A stretch of 64,000 nucleotides of DNA from GCA-003244245 sp050699875 (GCA_050699875.1 JBOHFX010000002.1:46602-110601), one strand, 5' to 3'; positions 15,576 through 24,726 are shown, numbered from the stretch's first letter. The notes: generated by a model not told the origin, from the sequence alone. Numbers and translations are program-made.

Positions 15576-17348
15576 TCATGATGACGGTATGCGCTTTGGG
15601 CCGGCCTCGGGGGTTCCTGGGCTTGGTTGACCACTGATCGTAAGTGGCTTTTCAATGAGATGCGGCTCGGGCTCGGCGCCAGATGGGGCGAACCAGGGAG
15701 CATGTGCGGGCGCGTCCGGGCACAGTGTCCACTTCCGGCCGACTCGGTCGACGCCTATCGGGTACACCGTCAGGGCACCGTTGGCCTCGACGTGTAGCCG
15801 GAGAAAATGCTTGAGGTCCTGGTGGTGCAGGGGTGCGTACCCCTCGTTTCCGTGCAGGCCAAGGCAGTTGGTGGCCCAGAGGTAGCCCGACAGCCCCACT
15901 GTTCCCCCGATACCTCCTAGCAGGGCAACTAAGCTGAGGAAGGCGACCAAGGACCACCCGCCCCCAAGCCCGAAGGCAGACGACAGCCAGGAGGCGGCGA
16001 TCATGACCCCGGCCACGCTCGCGAGTTGCAGCGTCGAATGGGCCATCCCGAGCAGGAATCGGCCGACGCCGCTGGCTTCGTGGGCGAAGCGCACCATTCC
16101 GGCCAAGGACCCGATCATGAGCAGAATGAGGAGGAAGGACGTCGGGCTCTCCCACACAGCCCGACGCAAGTCGCCGAGACTTAGCGCGACGTGGTTGTTT
16201 CTTAGATGCAATCCCAGCATGAACGCCAACAGCACTTGGACAGTGCCGAACACCGCGGCAAGGGGAAGGTTGTAGGGAGGAAGCAGCCAGATCCGCTTCC
16301 TCAGCCGTTTCGATACCCCCGGTGACGGATAGGTGCCTGCTCTGCGGTAGGCGGTGGGTCCTTCTGCTCCGGGGAGGTCCATGCGCTCGGGGAGGGTGTG
16401 GGTGGGGTGCAAGAAGGCGCCGCCGCCGCCGGAGGTGATGTGCTGGCGGCAGCCATTCTCCTCTTCGTAGCGGGCGTAATGGTGTCTTCCACTCTTGAGG
16501 TACAGCAACAGCTGGGCACCAGTCGGCTGGATGATCTCGCGCTCAAGGTACTCCACATTCCGGTCGGAATGTATTTCCTCCTGCTTCCGCCCGCTCTCTA
16601 CCTCCTTGGCCATGCACAGAATGATGCGGTCTCCGGACTGCAACTGGTCGGCTGCGACGTCGGCGAAGTACCGCAGTTGAGCTTCGTCGATGAAGGCCCC
16701 GAACTGGATGTCGATGCCCCACAGCCACCAGCCGTTCGGTAGTTTGACCGCGAAGTAGCTCCGGCGCTGGCGCGTTCTCCATCCGCCGATCCAATGGTTA
16801 CGGCAGAAGATGCTGGTGAAGTTGACCAGCCCGTCGTACCAGTCGTGGCTTCCCGGAATGGCGAACAGCTCAGGAGCTTCTCCGGAGACGCACGGGAGCG
16901 CCGCTTGGTAAGGACCCAGCATGCGGTTCTCGTACTCCACGGCGTTGGGCACGGGGTACACCTGGTCTCCCCCCATGACCAGGATCCGCCCGCGCTCGGT
17001 GGAGTAGGTCTCACCATCCCAGTCGAGCTTGAGCTCTTCCGTGGCCAGCAGCCTGGCCACGGTGTAAGTCGAATTCCACCCATCGCCGACGTCGGCCACG
17101 TAGTCCAACCACAGATCGGCTGCCCCGGAGCGGTCCGGAACCTCGGCCGGCTCCAGCGCCTGCAACTCCCGGCTGTCGGCATAGGAGCTGAAAAGGCCTG
17201 AGAGCAGCACCCGAACAGCGGTGTCGACGAGTTGGTGGGGATCCAGCCAGCGCACCATGGGCCTGCGCACGAACCCAAGGTCGGAAGAAGAAGACGGGCG
17301 AGGCGGACACGGCGGAGGCGTGTCGGCGGAACCAGGCGTCTTGGCCAT
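15576..17348 (-). CDS. Membrane-anchored calcineurin-type metallophosphoesterase
   Basis: AAGGA upstream selects the ATG at 17348, giving 590 residues. The N-terminal half holds metallophosphoesterase signatures: DVGDGWNST, VMGGDQVYPVP (Gly-Asp metal site), AIPGSHDWYDG and later HHYARYEEE and ITSGGGGAFLHPTH. The C-terminal half has four hydrophobic helices (for example LAAVFGTVQVLLAFMLGLHL and LVALLGGIGGTVGLSGYLW) and a soluble tail. The catalytic domain is thus fused to a membrane domain. The substrate is unknown. The gene stands alone, convergent with DUF6158. Confidence 0.82.
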   Translation of the reverse strand: MAKTPGSADTPPPCPPRPSSSSDLGFVRRPMVRWLDPHQLVDTAVRVLLSGLFSSYADSRELQALEPAEVPDRSGAADLWLDYVADVGDGWNSTYTVARLLATEELKLDWDGETYSTERGRILVMGGDQVYPVPNAVEYENRMLGPYQAALPCVSGEAPELFAIPGSHDWYDGLVNFTSIFCRNHWIGGWRTRQRRSYFAVKLPNGWWLWGIDIQFGAFIDEAQLRYFADVAADQLQSGDRIILCMAKEVESGRKQEEIHSDRNVEYLEREIIQPTGAQLLLYLKSGRHHYARYEEENGCRQHITSGGGGAFLHPTHTLPERMDLPGAEGPTAYRRAGTYPSPGVSKRLRKRIWLLPPYNLPLAAVFGTVQVLLAFMLGLHLRNNHVALSLGDLRRAVWESPTSFLLILLMIGSLAGMVRFAHEASGVGRFLLGMAHSTLQLASVAGVMIAASWLSSAFGLGGGWSLVAFLSLVALLGGIGGTVGLSGYLWATNCLGLHGNEGYAPLHHQDLKHFLRLHVEANGALTVYPIGVDRVGRKWTLCPDAPAHAPWFAPSGAEPEPHLIEKPLTISGQPSPGTPEAGPKRIPSS

Positions 17349-17575
17349 GCTCAACATCCTTGCAGCGGCATGTGCGGTACTTCGCCCCAGTGAGCGGCAA
17401 CCTTGGGAAGTACTGCCGTAGCAGCCCGTTGGTGTTGGTAGGTGCCGCATTGCCAGGTGAAGGGGTCGGCTTGGCCGGTTCGGGCGGCTGGCCCGTCATG
17501 CAGAGGGAGTCGCAGGGTGCCACGTCCTGTTCTGCCGCGTGGCGCGCGGGGCCGCAGGCCGCGCCGAGCGCGGTC

Positions 17576-18014
17576 ATGAGGGGGTGTGCCGTGTGGGCAG
17601 GGATCGCGCCGGTCTTGGCGGTGCATGGCGGCGCTGGTCACATCGTGCCGGAAGAACTCGGCGCGAAGCGGGCTGCTGCGGCCAGTCAGGGGCTGGGCCA
17701 GAGCTTGATGGCAGGTATGACGCTTGATGGCAGGTATGACGGTGTTGCGCGACGGTGGATCGGCGCTCGATGCGGTGGTTGCTGCCGTAGTGGTTCTCGA
17801 GGACGACGAGCAGTTCAATGCCGGCAGGGGTGCCGTCCTCACGGCTGGGGGCGGCGTGGAACATGGCGCGGCGGTGGCTGATGGGGTGACCCGCCGGGCT
17901 GGAGCCGTGACTTGCGTGAGTGGTGTTCGCAATCCGGTGCGTGCGGCGCGGGCGGTGATGGAACGGACGCCACATGTATTGCTGAGCGCAGCGGTATATG
18001 AGCTCGGTCGCTAG
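17576..18014 (+). pseudogene. Isoaspartyl peptidase/L-asparaginase, frameshifted and truncated
   Basis: The start reads MRGCAVWAGIAPVLAVHGGAGHIVPEEL, the N-terminus of Ntn-hydrolase isoaspartyl peptidases (HGGAG). The frame breaks at a 19-bp tandem duplication (17704-17741). Removing one copy restores QSLMAGMTVLRDGGSALDAVVAAV, followed by NAGRGAVLTAGGG and VRNPVRAARAVMERTPHVLLS, all canonical. Similarity stops near 17981, far short of the catalytic Thr and the beta subunit, so the 3' half is deleted. The gene cannot make an active enzyme. Confidence 0.86.
17704..17741 (+). repeat. 19-bp perfect tandem duplication
   Basis: The unit gcttgatggcaggtatgac occurs at 17704-17722 and again at 17723-17741 with no mismatch. 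Because 19 is not a multiple of three, it shifts the reading frame of the isoaspartyl peptidase gene. One copy is enough to reconstruct an uninterrupted, family-like protein. Confidence 0.95.
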
Positions 18015-18398
18015 CCACATTGATGAACCTCGGTACACCATGGGGTGATTGTCTCTGGCGCTGTTGGCTACGCCACAGCAGAGACCTCACGCACCTAGCA
18101 GAGGTGTCGCCTGCCAGCAAGTTGAATACTGGGTTGCGAAAGACTACCTACACCCAACACACACTAACCAGGGCAGCGGCTATCATCGGTCGTTCGCCAC
18201 CATCAGAGGTGGAAGTCGCGGCGACGATGGCGACATACGCCGCAGCCGGCTTGCACCAGCCGCTGCGCACCACGCAGCCCCCAACGGTGGGGAATTAACA
18301 CCTGGTGTGCGCGTTGTGATAGAACAGGGGTACCGCAGCGTAAGGGCGTCCAGTCGCGCGGTAACCCCAGGCATAAGTTTCCGAGGAGAGACCCCAAT
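18015..18398. other. Intergenic region upstream of lsr2
   Basis: No convincing gene is seen in these 384 bases. The stretch is less GC-rich than its surroundings, with ACACACACTAACC-like runs, and may hold the lsr2 promoter and a long leader. GGAGAG lies ten bases before the lsr2 ATG. I could not place -35/-10 boxes with confidence. Confidence 0.5.
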
Positions 18399-18755
18399 AT
18401 GGCGCAGAAGGTAATCACCGAGTTCATCGACGACATCGACGGGTCACCCGCCGAGCGGACATTCACCTTCACCGTTGATGGAACCAACTACGAGATCGAC
18501 CTATCCGCTGAGAACATCGCAGAGTTCAAGTCTGCCATCGGTGGATTTATCGAAAGCGCCCGGCAGGTCAAGGGCAGCAAACGCAGCAACGGTCGCCGCA
18601 CCCGTAGCGCCGGGGCTGATGGCGGTCGGGTGTCCCGCGAGCAAACCCAAGCTGTGCGGGAGTGGGCCCGCCGGCACGGTCACAACATCAGCAATCGGGG
18701 CAGGATCCCGGCGTCGGTCCAGCAGGCGTTCGATCAGGCGCACGCAGCCGCTTAG
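18399..18755 (+). CDS. lsr2: Nucleoid-associated protein Lsr2
   Basis: A 118-residue protein. Residues 1-60 form the beta-rich dimerisation domain (MAQKVITEFIDDIDGS, FTVDGTNYEIDLS). A basic linker follows (residues 57-70), then the C-terminal DNA-binding helices WARRHGHNISNRGRIPASV with the minor-groove RGR at residues 100-102. Lsr2 bridges AT-rich and horizontally acquired DNA and silences it, like H-NS in proteobacteria. The gene is monocistronic, with a strong terminator 16 bases after the stop. Confidence 0.96.
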   Translation: MAQKVITEFIDDIDGSPAERTFTFTVDGTNYEIDLSAENIAEFKSAIGGFIESARQVKGSKRSNGRRTRSAGADGGRVSREQTQAVREWARRHGHNISNRGRIPASVQQAFDQAHAAA

Positions 18756-18771
18756 TCGACAACCGGCAATC

Positions 18772-18816
18772 GAGATGAGTTACGGCGGCGCCGAACAGCC
18801 CGCCGTAACTCATCTC
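18772..18816 (+). terminator. Strong hairpin terminator after lsr2
   Basis: GAGATGAGTTACGGCGG (18772-18788) pairs perfectly with CCGCCGTAACTCATCTC (18800-18816) around an 11-base loop. A 17-bp stem without mismatch 16 bases past the stop codon is typical of actinobacterial terminators that lack a U-tract. Confidence 0.88.
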
Positions 18817-18979
18817 AACGCCGTCCAGATCACGCTGGCGATTTGAAGTCCTCAGATGCCGCGACGTGGGTGATTGATGTTGGCGGTGGAGGCCGGCTCA
18901 CCGTGGTGACCATGACCACCAGACCGGAGGCGTTTTCATTTTTCGAGCAGACTGGTTCGGTTCAGCCTGTGGCGTTGGT

Positions 18980-19330
18980 TCAGCGGCGCCGGCCCGTGCG
19001 CTTGGCGGGCAACGAACGCGCGTAGGTGACGCCGCGAGCCACCCACTGTTCGAGCTGGCTCGCGGCACCGACTGCCCCAGTGTCGACTCGCAGCCACCCG
19101 CGCATCTCCCGTCCACGCATTACCATGCGCCTTACCCACTCGTCGTCGACCAACGCGTCGGCATCATCGGGGTTCACCCGGACCAGCAAGCCGCCTTGCC
19201 CACTGGCGGCCACCGACATGTTCCCGTTGATCAGAAATGCCAGGCCGCCGAACATCTGCTGCTCGGCGACGCCCTCCTCGCCGGCGACCAGTTCGCGGAT
19301 TCGGTCGGCTAACTCGTGGTCGTAGGCCAT
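18980..19330 (-). CDS. TfoX N-terminal-domain protein
   Basis: Start ATG at 19330 gives 116 residues: MAYDHELADRIRELVAGEEG, then QQMFGGLAFLINGNMSVAAS and LVRVNPDDADALVDDEWVRRM. The MFGG(L/I)xFL motif defines the TfoX/Sxy N-terminal domain. In actinomycetes these short proteins are uncharacterised; in proteobacteria Sxy/TfoX controls competence, which should not be assumed here. Its start codon overlaps the divergent gene at 19329 by two bases. Confidence 0.86.
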   Translation of the reverse strand: MAYDHELADRIRELVAGEEGVAEQQMFGGLAFLINGNMSVAASGQGGLLVRVNPDDADALVDDEWVRRMVMRGREMRGWLRVDTGAVGAASQLEQWVARGVTYARSLPAKRTGRRR

Positions 19331-19769
19331 GCCTGGATTATCCGCAACGCACCGACAGTCTTGGTTCGCAGGCATCGACATCGAGCAGGTGCGCCAGCGT
19401 CTAGAGTCCACCTTCGGCACCGATGCGCTACGCGCAGCTGAACGACGCGTCCGGCGGCGGCCCCGCTGGCGGGGTGGCCGCCCTCGCCCCGCTCCGCTGT
19501 GTGTCCACCTCCTGGCCAAACGCGCGTTGGAACTCGCCGCCCGGTTCGCCACGCGTCGCGGCGACCCCGGGATAGGACCACAACACCTGCTCTACGGTGT
19601 GCTGCAAGACGCCCGCGACCCGATCGGCACCCAACTCAGCCGCCGCAGCCGCAAACAACTCAACCCCCTCGGTTTCACCCCGGGGGCACCCAACCCGGTG
19701 CGCCTGCAACTCGAAGCACACGACCTGGACCTCAACCAGTTAGTCGCCGAACTCAGCACTCCATCCTGA
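19329..19769 (+). CDS. Clp N-domain-like protein, probably 5' truncated
   Basis: The 146-residue frame has family-like sequence from about residue 14: IDIEQVRQRLESTFG, LRAAERRVRRRPRWRGGR, CVHLLAKRALELAARFA and GPQHLLYGVLQDARDPIGTQL. The last two blocks are the second repeat of a Clp R/N domain, which binds substrates or arginine-phosphorylated proteins in ClpC. Homologues of this stand-alone type have a first repeat of 60 or more residues, absent here. The putative start overlaps the TfoX start codon and MPGLSATHRQSWF is unlike the family, so the 5' end was probably lost by a junction near 19365. Confidence 0.6.
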   Translation: MPGLSATHRQSWFAGIDIEQVRQRLESTFGTDALRAAERRVRRRPRWRGGRPRPAPLCVHLLAKRALELAARFATRRGDPGIGPQHLLYGVLQDARDPIGTQLSRRSRKQLNPLGFTPGAPNPVRLQLEAHDLDLNQLVAELSTPS

Positions 19770-19893
19770 CAGCTCAATTTCACCCTCTGCGAACGACAAT
19801 GCCGAACGGATGCGCTCTCATGCCGCTGACAGCGCGCAGGTACTGACGCACGCCGTGCCATGGTGAGCGGATCTATCTGGGACTCGGCGCAAG

Positions 19894-20949
19894 TTATTGT
19901 GGTTGTCTTGTCATCCGGTGCGTTGGTTGTTGTTCGTTGTCGGGCTGGGTAGAGCTAGGACTGGGACGTCTCGGTCGTGCAGGCGATGGTCGAGTCCCCG
20001 AGGCGGCGTCTGGCCGTACTTTTGGGCCTGTTTTTTCCTTACTCGCTTTTTCCTTACTCGCTGGTCCCGGGTTGTTCGGTCGTGCTCGCTGCGGGTTACC
20101 GGGTTGCTGTGCTTGGGGTCCACGGTGGTGGTCAGCCTTGGGTGGCCGGTCCCCATCGGTGGGGGCCTTGCGGATCGTGTCATCGCAGTCACACGGCTCG
20201 GTCTTGGTGGTCCGCGACTCTGTATTCGCCGTGTGCGAGCCGCTAGTGACGGTCCGCGATCTCACTTCGTCGGTGGTTACCGTCGATGATGGCGGTGGCA
20301 CGACCGGCCCGTGATCCGACGCAGGGGACGTCTGAGTAGGGGGCGCTGACACAGCACGATGGGCTGCCGGTACGAACTGCTGGTGCGCGGCTACTGGAGA
20401 GGGGTCTAGGGAGGATGCCTCGGCCGGTGCCTGCCCGGCAGGTTCCGCTGGCGCATTGATGGGAGGAACGGTTGCTGGATGCCCATCACTGATCACGGGC
20501 GTCACGGGAGCCGGTAGCTGATCCGGGGTTAGCCCAACAGCCGGTGACTCGGTGGACAACGAGGTCGTGAACACGGTGACCCCGGCCAACACCAGCACCA
20601 GCGCGGCGCTGGCCACCAGAGCAATCACCGTCCCCGGCACCCCGCACACCAGTCCGTCACCTCGACCGACCCACCGCCGCGCGCCCGAGGCACACCGCGA
20701 CTGCGGCGTCGGTGCAGATACCAGCTCGCCATCCTGTTGTGGCCCGTCAACGGGCGCGACCGGCTTGACGGTGAGAGCAGCTGGGTGCGGCTTCGAGCTG
20801 GTGACGGGCTGAAAAAGATCCCCGGCAGGACGTGTGCGGAGCGAGGGGTTCGGCCAACTCACACCCTCGCTGATCCCAGCGGACCGCGCAGACCCCTGCC
20901 TTGCGGGGCCGCGACCAGCCGGTGACTGGTGCGGATTCACGGCTGCCAT
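19894..20949 (-). CDS. Pro/Thr-rich single-pass membrane protein
   Basis: A 351-residue protein with one strong membrane helix, VIALVASAALVLVLAGVTVF, near residues 108-128. A Pro/Arg-containing cytoplasmic part precedes it. A long low-complexity Pro/Ala/Thr/Ser region follows, then a basic C-terminus containing ASKEKASKEKTGPK. AAGGAGG sits immediately before the ATG at 20949, an unusually short spacing; the GTG at 20967 is an alternative. The layout resembles actinobacterial wall-spanning or regulatory anchor proteins, but no domain is recognised. Confidence 0.6.
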   Translation of the reverse strand: MAAVNPHQSPAGRGPARQGSARSAGISEGVSWPNPSLRTRPAGDLFQPVTSSKPHPAALTVKPVAPVDGPQQDGELVSAPTPQSRCASGARRWVGRGDGLVCGVPGTVIALVASAALVLVLAGVTVFTTSLSTESPAVGLTPDQLPAPVTPVISDGHPATVPPINAPAEPAGQAPAEASSLDPSPVAAHQQFVPAAHRAVSAPPTQTSPASDHGPVVPPPSSTVTTDEVRSRTVTSGSHTANTESRTTKTEPCDCDDTIRKAPTDGDRPPKADHHRGPQAQQPGNPQRARPNNPGPASKEKASKEKTGPKVRPDAASGTRPSPARPRRPSPSSTQPDNEQQPTHRMTRQPQ

Positions 20950-20967
20950 ACCCTCCTTGCGGTTCAC

Positions 20968-21763
20968 CGGGCACAGCGGGACATGGCACTTGGCGCCCAG
21001 TAGCTACTCTTTGTGTTCGGCTTATTACGCTGTTCACATCCAGATCGTTCAGCCTGCCCGTGCCGTTACCAACCGCTGTGACAAGGCCACTGGGCTTTGC
21101 CCGGCCGCATAGCCGCACCTACCGAGTCACCGTGTAGTGGTCACCCCCGACAACGGCCGCCGCGCGGTTACTGCCATGGAGTCATACCCTCAAAGATCAT
21201 CCATGATCTTCCTGGCATCAGCCACGCTGGCTGATCCTGTCCACCGGTATCCACCTGGCGTTGTTGCGTGGTGGGCAGGGTTGGGCGCTGTGGTCGAAGT
21301 TCCGTGCACGCCTACTACTTCGAGAGGCTTCCCACGGTGGCTGCCGAAGCGACGTGTTGCAACGCCGCCAAGCAGGCTGTGCGAGCTGTACTGCGGCTGC
21401 CCTGTCCCGGCCCGAAGACGCTCTGTGCCGCGGTCCATAGCGTGTACGGGTTGCCGAGGTCGCCGTGCAGGATGGTCATCTTGTCGACCAGCTCCTGGGC
21501 CGAACGGCACTCGGAAAGCGATTTGTCGAAGTCGCATAGTCTCGCTTGCCGGCGATGATCTGCTCCGACCTATCCGACCAGAAGCACCTGCGTCAGGCAC
21601 TCCGTTGCCACCCACCTGGGCGAGAAACGGCCGGATAGCACGCTGATCATGGCCAAGACCCGCTACAAATCTATCTGCGCCGTCGTCTGCTACACCAAAC
21701 CCGGCCTCGCCGCCCTTACCGCCACCGAATTGCTCGACCCACCCTCCGACGCAGCTGACACCC
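20968..21763. other. Gene-poor 0.8-kb stretch with decayed coding sequence
   Basis: No complete gene is supported. One minus-strand frame at 21395-21533 looks like decayed coding sequence (listed separately). Open frames elsewhere are Arg/Pro-rich and lack ribosome sites or family similarity. Confidence 0.5.
21395..21533 (-). pseudogene. Decayed coding fragment, possibly an MBL-fold hydrolase C-terminus
   Basis: The frame reads DFDKSLSECRSAQELVDKM then HGDLGNPYTLWTAAQSVFG, with normal amino-acid composition unlike the Arg/Pro-rich shadows around it. The 'LGNPYTLW' tail resembles the end of some metallo-beta-lactamase-fold hydrolases. Upstream domains and a start are missing. The family assignment is tentative. 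Confidence 0.35.
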
Positions 21764-22360
21764 ATGACCTTTCCCGATCCCTACGCACTGCGGTTCCCGG
21801 TAGTAGCCCTGGTCACCTCCGCCGGCGGCCTGGACGCCCTCACCCAGGTCCTCGCCCCGCTGCCGGCGGACCTGCCCGCCGCGGTGATCGTCGCCCAGCA
21901 CCTGGACCCTGACCGCGTCAGCCACCTCACCGACGTGCTGCGCGACTGCACCGACTTGCGAGTGTGCCGAGCAGCCAACGGCGATGAACTGGTACCCGGC
22001 ACCGTGCTGGTTACCCCTCCCGCAAGTCATCTGTTGGTCACCTCCGAAGCCCGCATCGGGCTGCTCGACACCGGTGCGCTGCCCCCGGCCCGCCCCTCGG
22101 CTGACCTGCTGCTCGCCACCCTTGCCGTGACCTGCGGACCCCGCGCGCTGGCCGTCGTGCTCACCGGCAAAGGCACCGACGCCCAAGCCGGGATCCGCGC
22201 CATCGCCCACTGCGGCGGCGCCGTCTTCGCACAAGACGAAGCCACTGCCGCACACTTCGGCATGCCCAGCGCTGCCATCGGCACCGGACTCGTCCACAAA
22301 GTCCTGGCCCTGTCCGACATTGCCGCTGCCATCCATACCCACGCACGCCGCCGCCACTGA
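21764..22360 (+). CDS. Stand-alone CheB-type methylesterase domain protein
   Basis: A 198-residue protein made up only of a CheB methylesterase catalytic domain. Ser19 lies in VTSAGGLDAL, His46 in VAQHLDPDR, and the Asp of the triad in LTGKGTDAQAG. There is no receiver domain, and no chemotaxis gene is nearby. In chemotactic bacteria CheB removes methyl groups from receptors. Orphan copies in non-motile actinomycetes have unknown substrates. All three catalytic residues are retained, so activity is likely. Confidence 0.87.
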   Translation: MTFPDPYALRFPVVALVTSAGGLDALTQVLAPLPADLPAAVIVAQHLDPDRVSHLTDVLRDCTDLRVCRAANGDELVPGTVLVTPPASHLLVTSEARIGLLDTGALPPARPSADLLLATLAVTCGPRALAVVLTGKGTDAQAGIRAIAHCGGAVFAQDEATAAHFGMPSAAIGTGLVHKVLALSDIAAAIHTHARRRH

Positions 22361-23205
22361 CACGAGATACCGATCCCCATCAGCCATGTCCGCGCGATCG
22401 TGCGTTGAGCGGCATGCGTTATCGATGGCGAGCGGCCAACTCCTCAGGTTCGATGAAGTAGGGGTTCTCCACCACGGTGTGACCGATGAGCACCTTATCG
22501 ACGGCCGAGAGGCACCCGCGTCGTGATGACGCCCTGCAAGAGCGGCCCCGGGGGCGACACGAGCCGGTGGGCGTGAGCCATCGCGAGCGTGCCACTCGCC
22601 GCGGGGATTCCTCCCGCTCGATCTTCGCCGCGAGCCTGACCAACCAGACAGTGCAGTAGTTGTACTGCAAGTGTCCAGCTGCGGACTGACCGACATCGTC
22701 GCAGAGCGCGGCTATACGCGCGTCCGCAGCTTGCGCCGACGATCAACCACCGTCCTGAGGGTTGATCGAGAGCGTAGCTGCCTGGCCGACGCCGCGGCTG
22801 GGCTCGCTGACGATCGGTCACAGTGAGTGGATACCGACCGCGGGAACGCTGTCCCTGGTGGGGTTCGTAGCAATCCTCTGGCCTGCCGCTCGACTACCCG
22901 TGTTCGCCTTCAAGGCGCAGTGTCCCGCCTGTGAAATCGACGTGTAGTGGAGTCTTGGGCCGTCTCATGGCGGCGGTGCTCGTCCAGGCCGTGATCGCTT
23001 ACGTCACTGCCACCAGGCGCACATTCGCTGACCGCGGTGTTCACGCCCACCGACACGGCAGCCTACGCCGCATCGACGTCGCCGCCGGTGCCGTTGACCG
23101 TTAACCCGCTGCCCCGATTGCAGTGAGGCTCGTCGATGCGCCGGCGACCTGACGGCCCACGTCTGCTCCAAGATCACGGTGAACGCTCGGGGCTAGGTTG
23201 ACCGC
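22361..23205. other. Gene-poor stretch with an 18-bp inverted repeat
   Basis: No convincing gene is seen. TGCAGTA (22652-22658) and TACTGCA (22663-22669) form a perfect inverted repeat around GTTG, operator-like in size. Minus-strand frames beside it read LVRLAAKIEREESPRR and VLIGHTVVENPYFIEPEELA, which have protein-like composition but are in different frames. The stretch may be the remains of a regulated gene. Confidence 0.4.
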
Positions 23206-24726
23206 ATGGGCGAACAACACGGCCGGGATCGGCTCAGCCGCCGGTCGCTGTTGGCCGCGTGGGGTGCGCTGGCCGCCGCCGGGACGTTGCTGCCGGGGGT
23301 CGCCTTCGCCGAGCAGCCCGGCACCGAGGCGTCCGGTGAGCAGACCCGGACGGTCACCGGCACCCTGCTGCCCGACGTATCCGACTGGTATTACCTGCCG
23401 GTGGACGTGCCGGGCGGGGTACGCGAGATCGAGGTCGGCTACGGCTACGACCGTCCGCAGGTGCCGCCAGGCGGCAGGGGGAACGCGTTGGACATCGGCA
23501 TCTTCTCGCCGGCCGGGGTGCAGTTGGGCAACCAGCGCGGCTTCCGCGGCTGGTCGGGCGGCTTCCGGGACCGGTTCACGATCAGCGCGGCGGCGGCCAC
23601 GCCCGGATACCTGCCGGGCCCGATCGAGCCCGGTCGCTGGCATGTGATCCTCGGGCCGTACACCGTCGCCCCGCAGGGCCTGACCTACACGGTTGGCGTC
23701 ACGCTGCGGTTCGGCCGCCCAGACCCGGCCTTCGCGCCCAATCCGGCCCCGGCCAGCGCGCCGGACCGGGACCGCGGTCGGGCCTGGTACCGCGGGGACG
23801 GGCACCTGCACACCGTGCACTCCGACGGCCGGCGCACCCCGGCTGAGCTGGCTGCGGCCGCTCGTGCCGCTGGGCTGGACTTCATCGTGTCGACCGAGCA
23901 CAACACGCCGAGCGCGTCTCTGCAGTGGGGCGAGCATGCCGGAGCCGACCTGCTGATCGTCAACGGCGAGGAGGTCACCACCCGCTCCGGACACTGGCCG
24001 GCGTGGAATCTTCCGGTGGGCAGATGGATCGACTGGCGTTATCGGGCGCAGGACCGCCTCGCGCTGCGCCGGTTCGTCGACGAGGTGCACCGGGCCGGCG
24101 GACTTGTGGTCGCCGCGCATCCGTTCGCGCCGTGCTTCGGCTGCTCGTGGGAGTACGGCTACGAGCGGGCCGACCTGGTCGAGGTGTGGAACGGACCGTG
24201 GACGCTCGACGACGAGGCCGCGGTGCTGAGCTGGCACGGGATGCTGCGCGCCGGCACCTGGGTACCGGCCGTCGGCAACAGTGACGCGCACAATCCGGAC
24301 AACGTAGTCGGCCTGCCGCACAATGTGGTGCTCGCCGAGGGGCTCACCCCGCGCAGCCTGATGGACGGGTTCAAGGCCGGGCGGAACTGGATCGCGGAGT
24401 CCGAGCAGGTGCAGGTGACGTTCGGAGCAACGGACGGGGTGCGCCTGGCCGGCATCGGCGAGGCGCTGACCACGGGTACCGGCACACCGGTCACCATCGA
24501 GCTGACCGTCTCGGGCGCGCCGGGAACCTCCGTGCGGCTACTCGACCAGAGCGGTCCACAGTGGATCCAGCTGGTGGACACGACAGGCTCGGCGACGGTC
24601 AGGTGGACCACGCAGACCCGCTACTCCCGCTGGGTGCGCGCCGAAGTGCGCCGGCCGGTCCCGACCGCCACCACCCCGGACTCCATGGTGGCACTGACCA
24701 ACCCGGTGTTCCTCGTCTCGCTCTGA
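23206..24726 (+). CDS. Tat-exported PHP-domain hydrolase (CehA/McbA type)
   Basis: The N-terminus MGEQHGRDRLSRRSLLAAWG, then a hydrophobic stretch ending AFA near residue 36, is a twin-arginine signal. A beta-sandwich of about 150 residues follows. The PHP metal-site motifs are GDGHLHTVHSDG, VSTEHN, VAAHPF and GNSDAHN. CehA/McbA-like enzymes hydrolyse phosphoesters or carbamates; the substrate here is unknown. At 506 residues it is complete. Export by Tat implies cofactor loading in the cytoplasm. It stands alone. Confidence 0.9.
   Translation: MGEQHGRDRLSRRSLLAAWGALAAAGTLLPGVAFAEQPGTEASGEQTRTVTGTLLPDVSDWYYLPVDVPGGVREIEVGYGYDRPQVPPGGRGNALDIGIFSPAGVQLGNQRGFRGWSGGFRDRFTISAAAATPGYLPGPIEPGRWHVILGPYTVAPQGLTYTVGVTLRFGRPDPAFAPNPAPASAPDRDRGRAWYRGDGHLHTVHSDGRRTPAELAAAARAAGLDFIVSTEHNTPSASLQWGEHAGADLLIVNGEEVTTRSGHWPAWNLPVGRWIDWRYRAQDRLALRRFVDEVHRAGGLVVAAHPFAPCFGCSWEYGYERADLVEVWNGPWTLDDEAAVLSWHGMLRAGTWVPAVGNSDAHNPDNVVGLPHNVVLAEGLTPRSLMDGFKAGRNWIAESEQVQVTFGATDGVRLAGIGEALTTGTGTPVTIELTVSGAPGTSVRLLDQSGPQWIQLVDTTGSATVRWTTQTRYSRWVRAEVRRPVPTATTPDSMVALTNPVFLVSL

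Noticed and set aside
22967..23104. A 45-codon plus-strand frame before the PHP gene
   Set aside because: No ribosome site, no recognised family, overlaps other weak frames.
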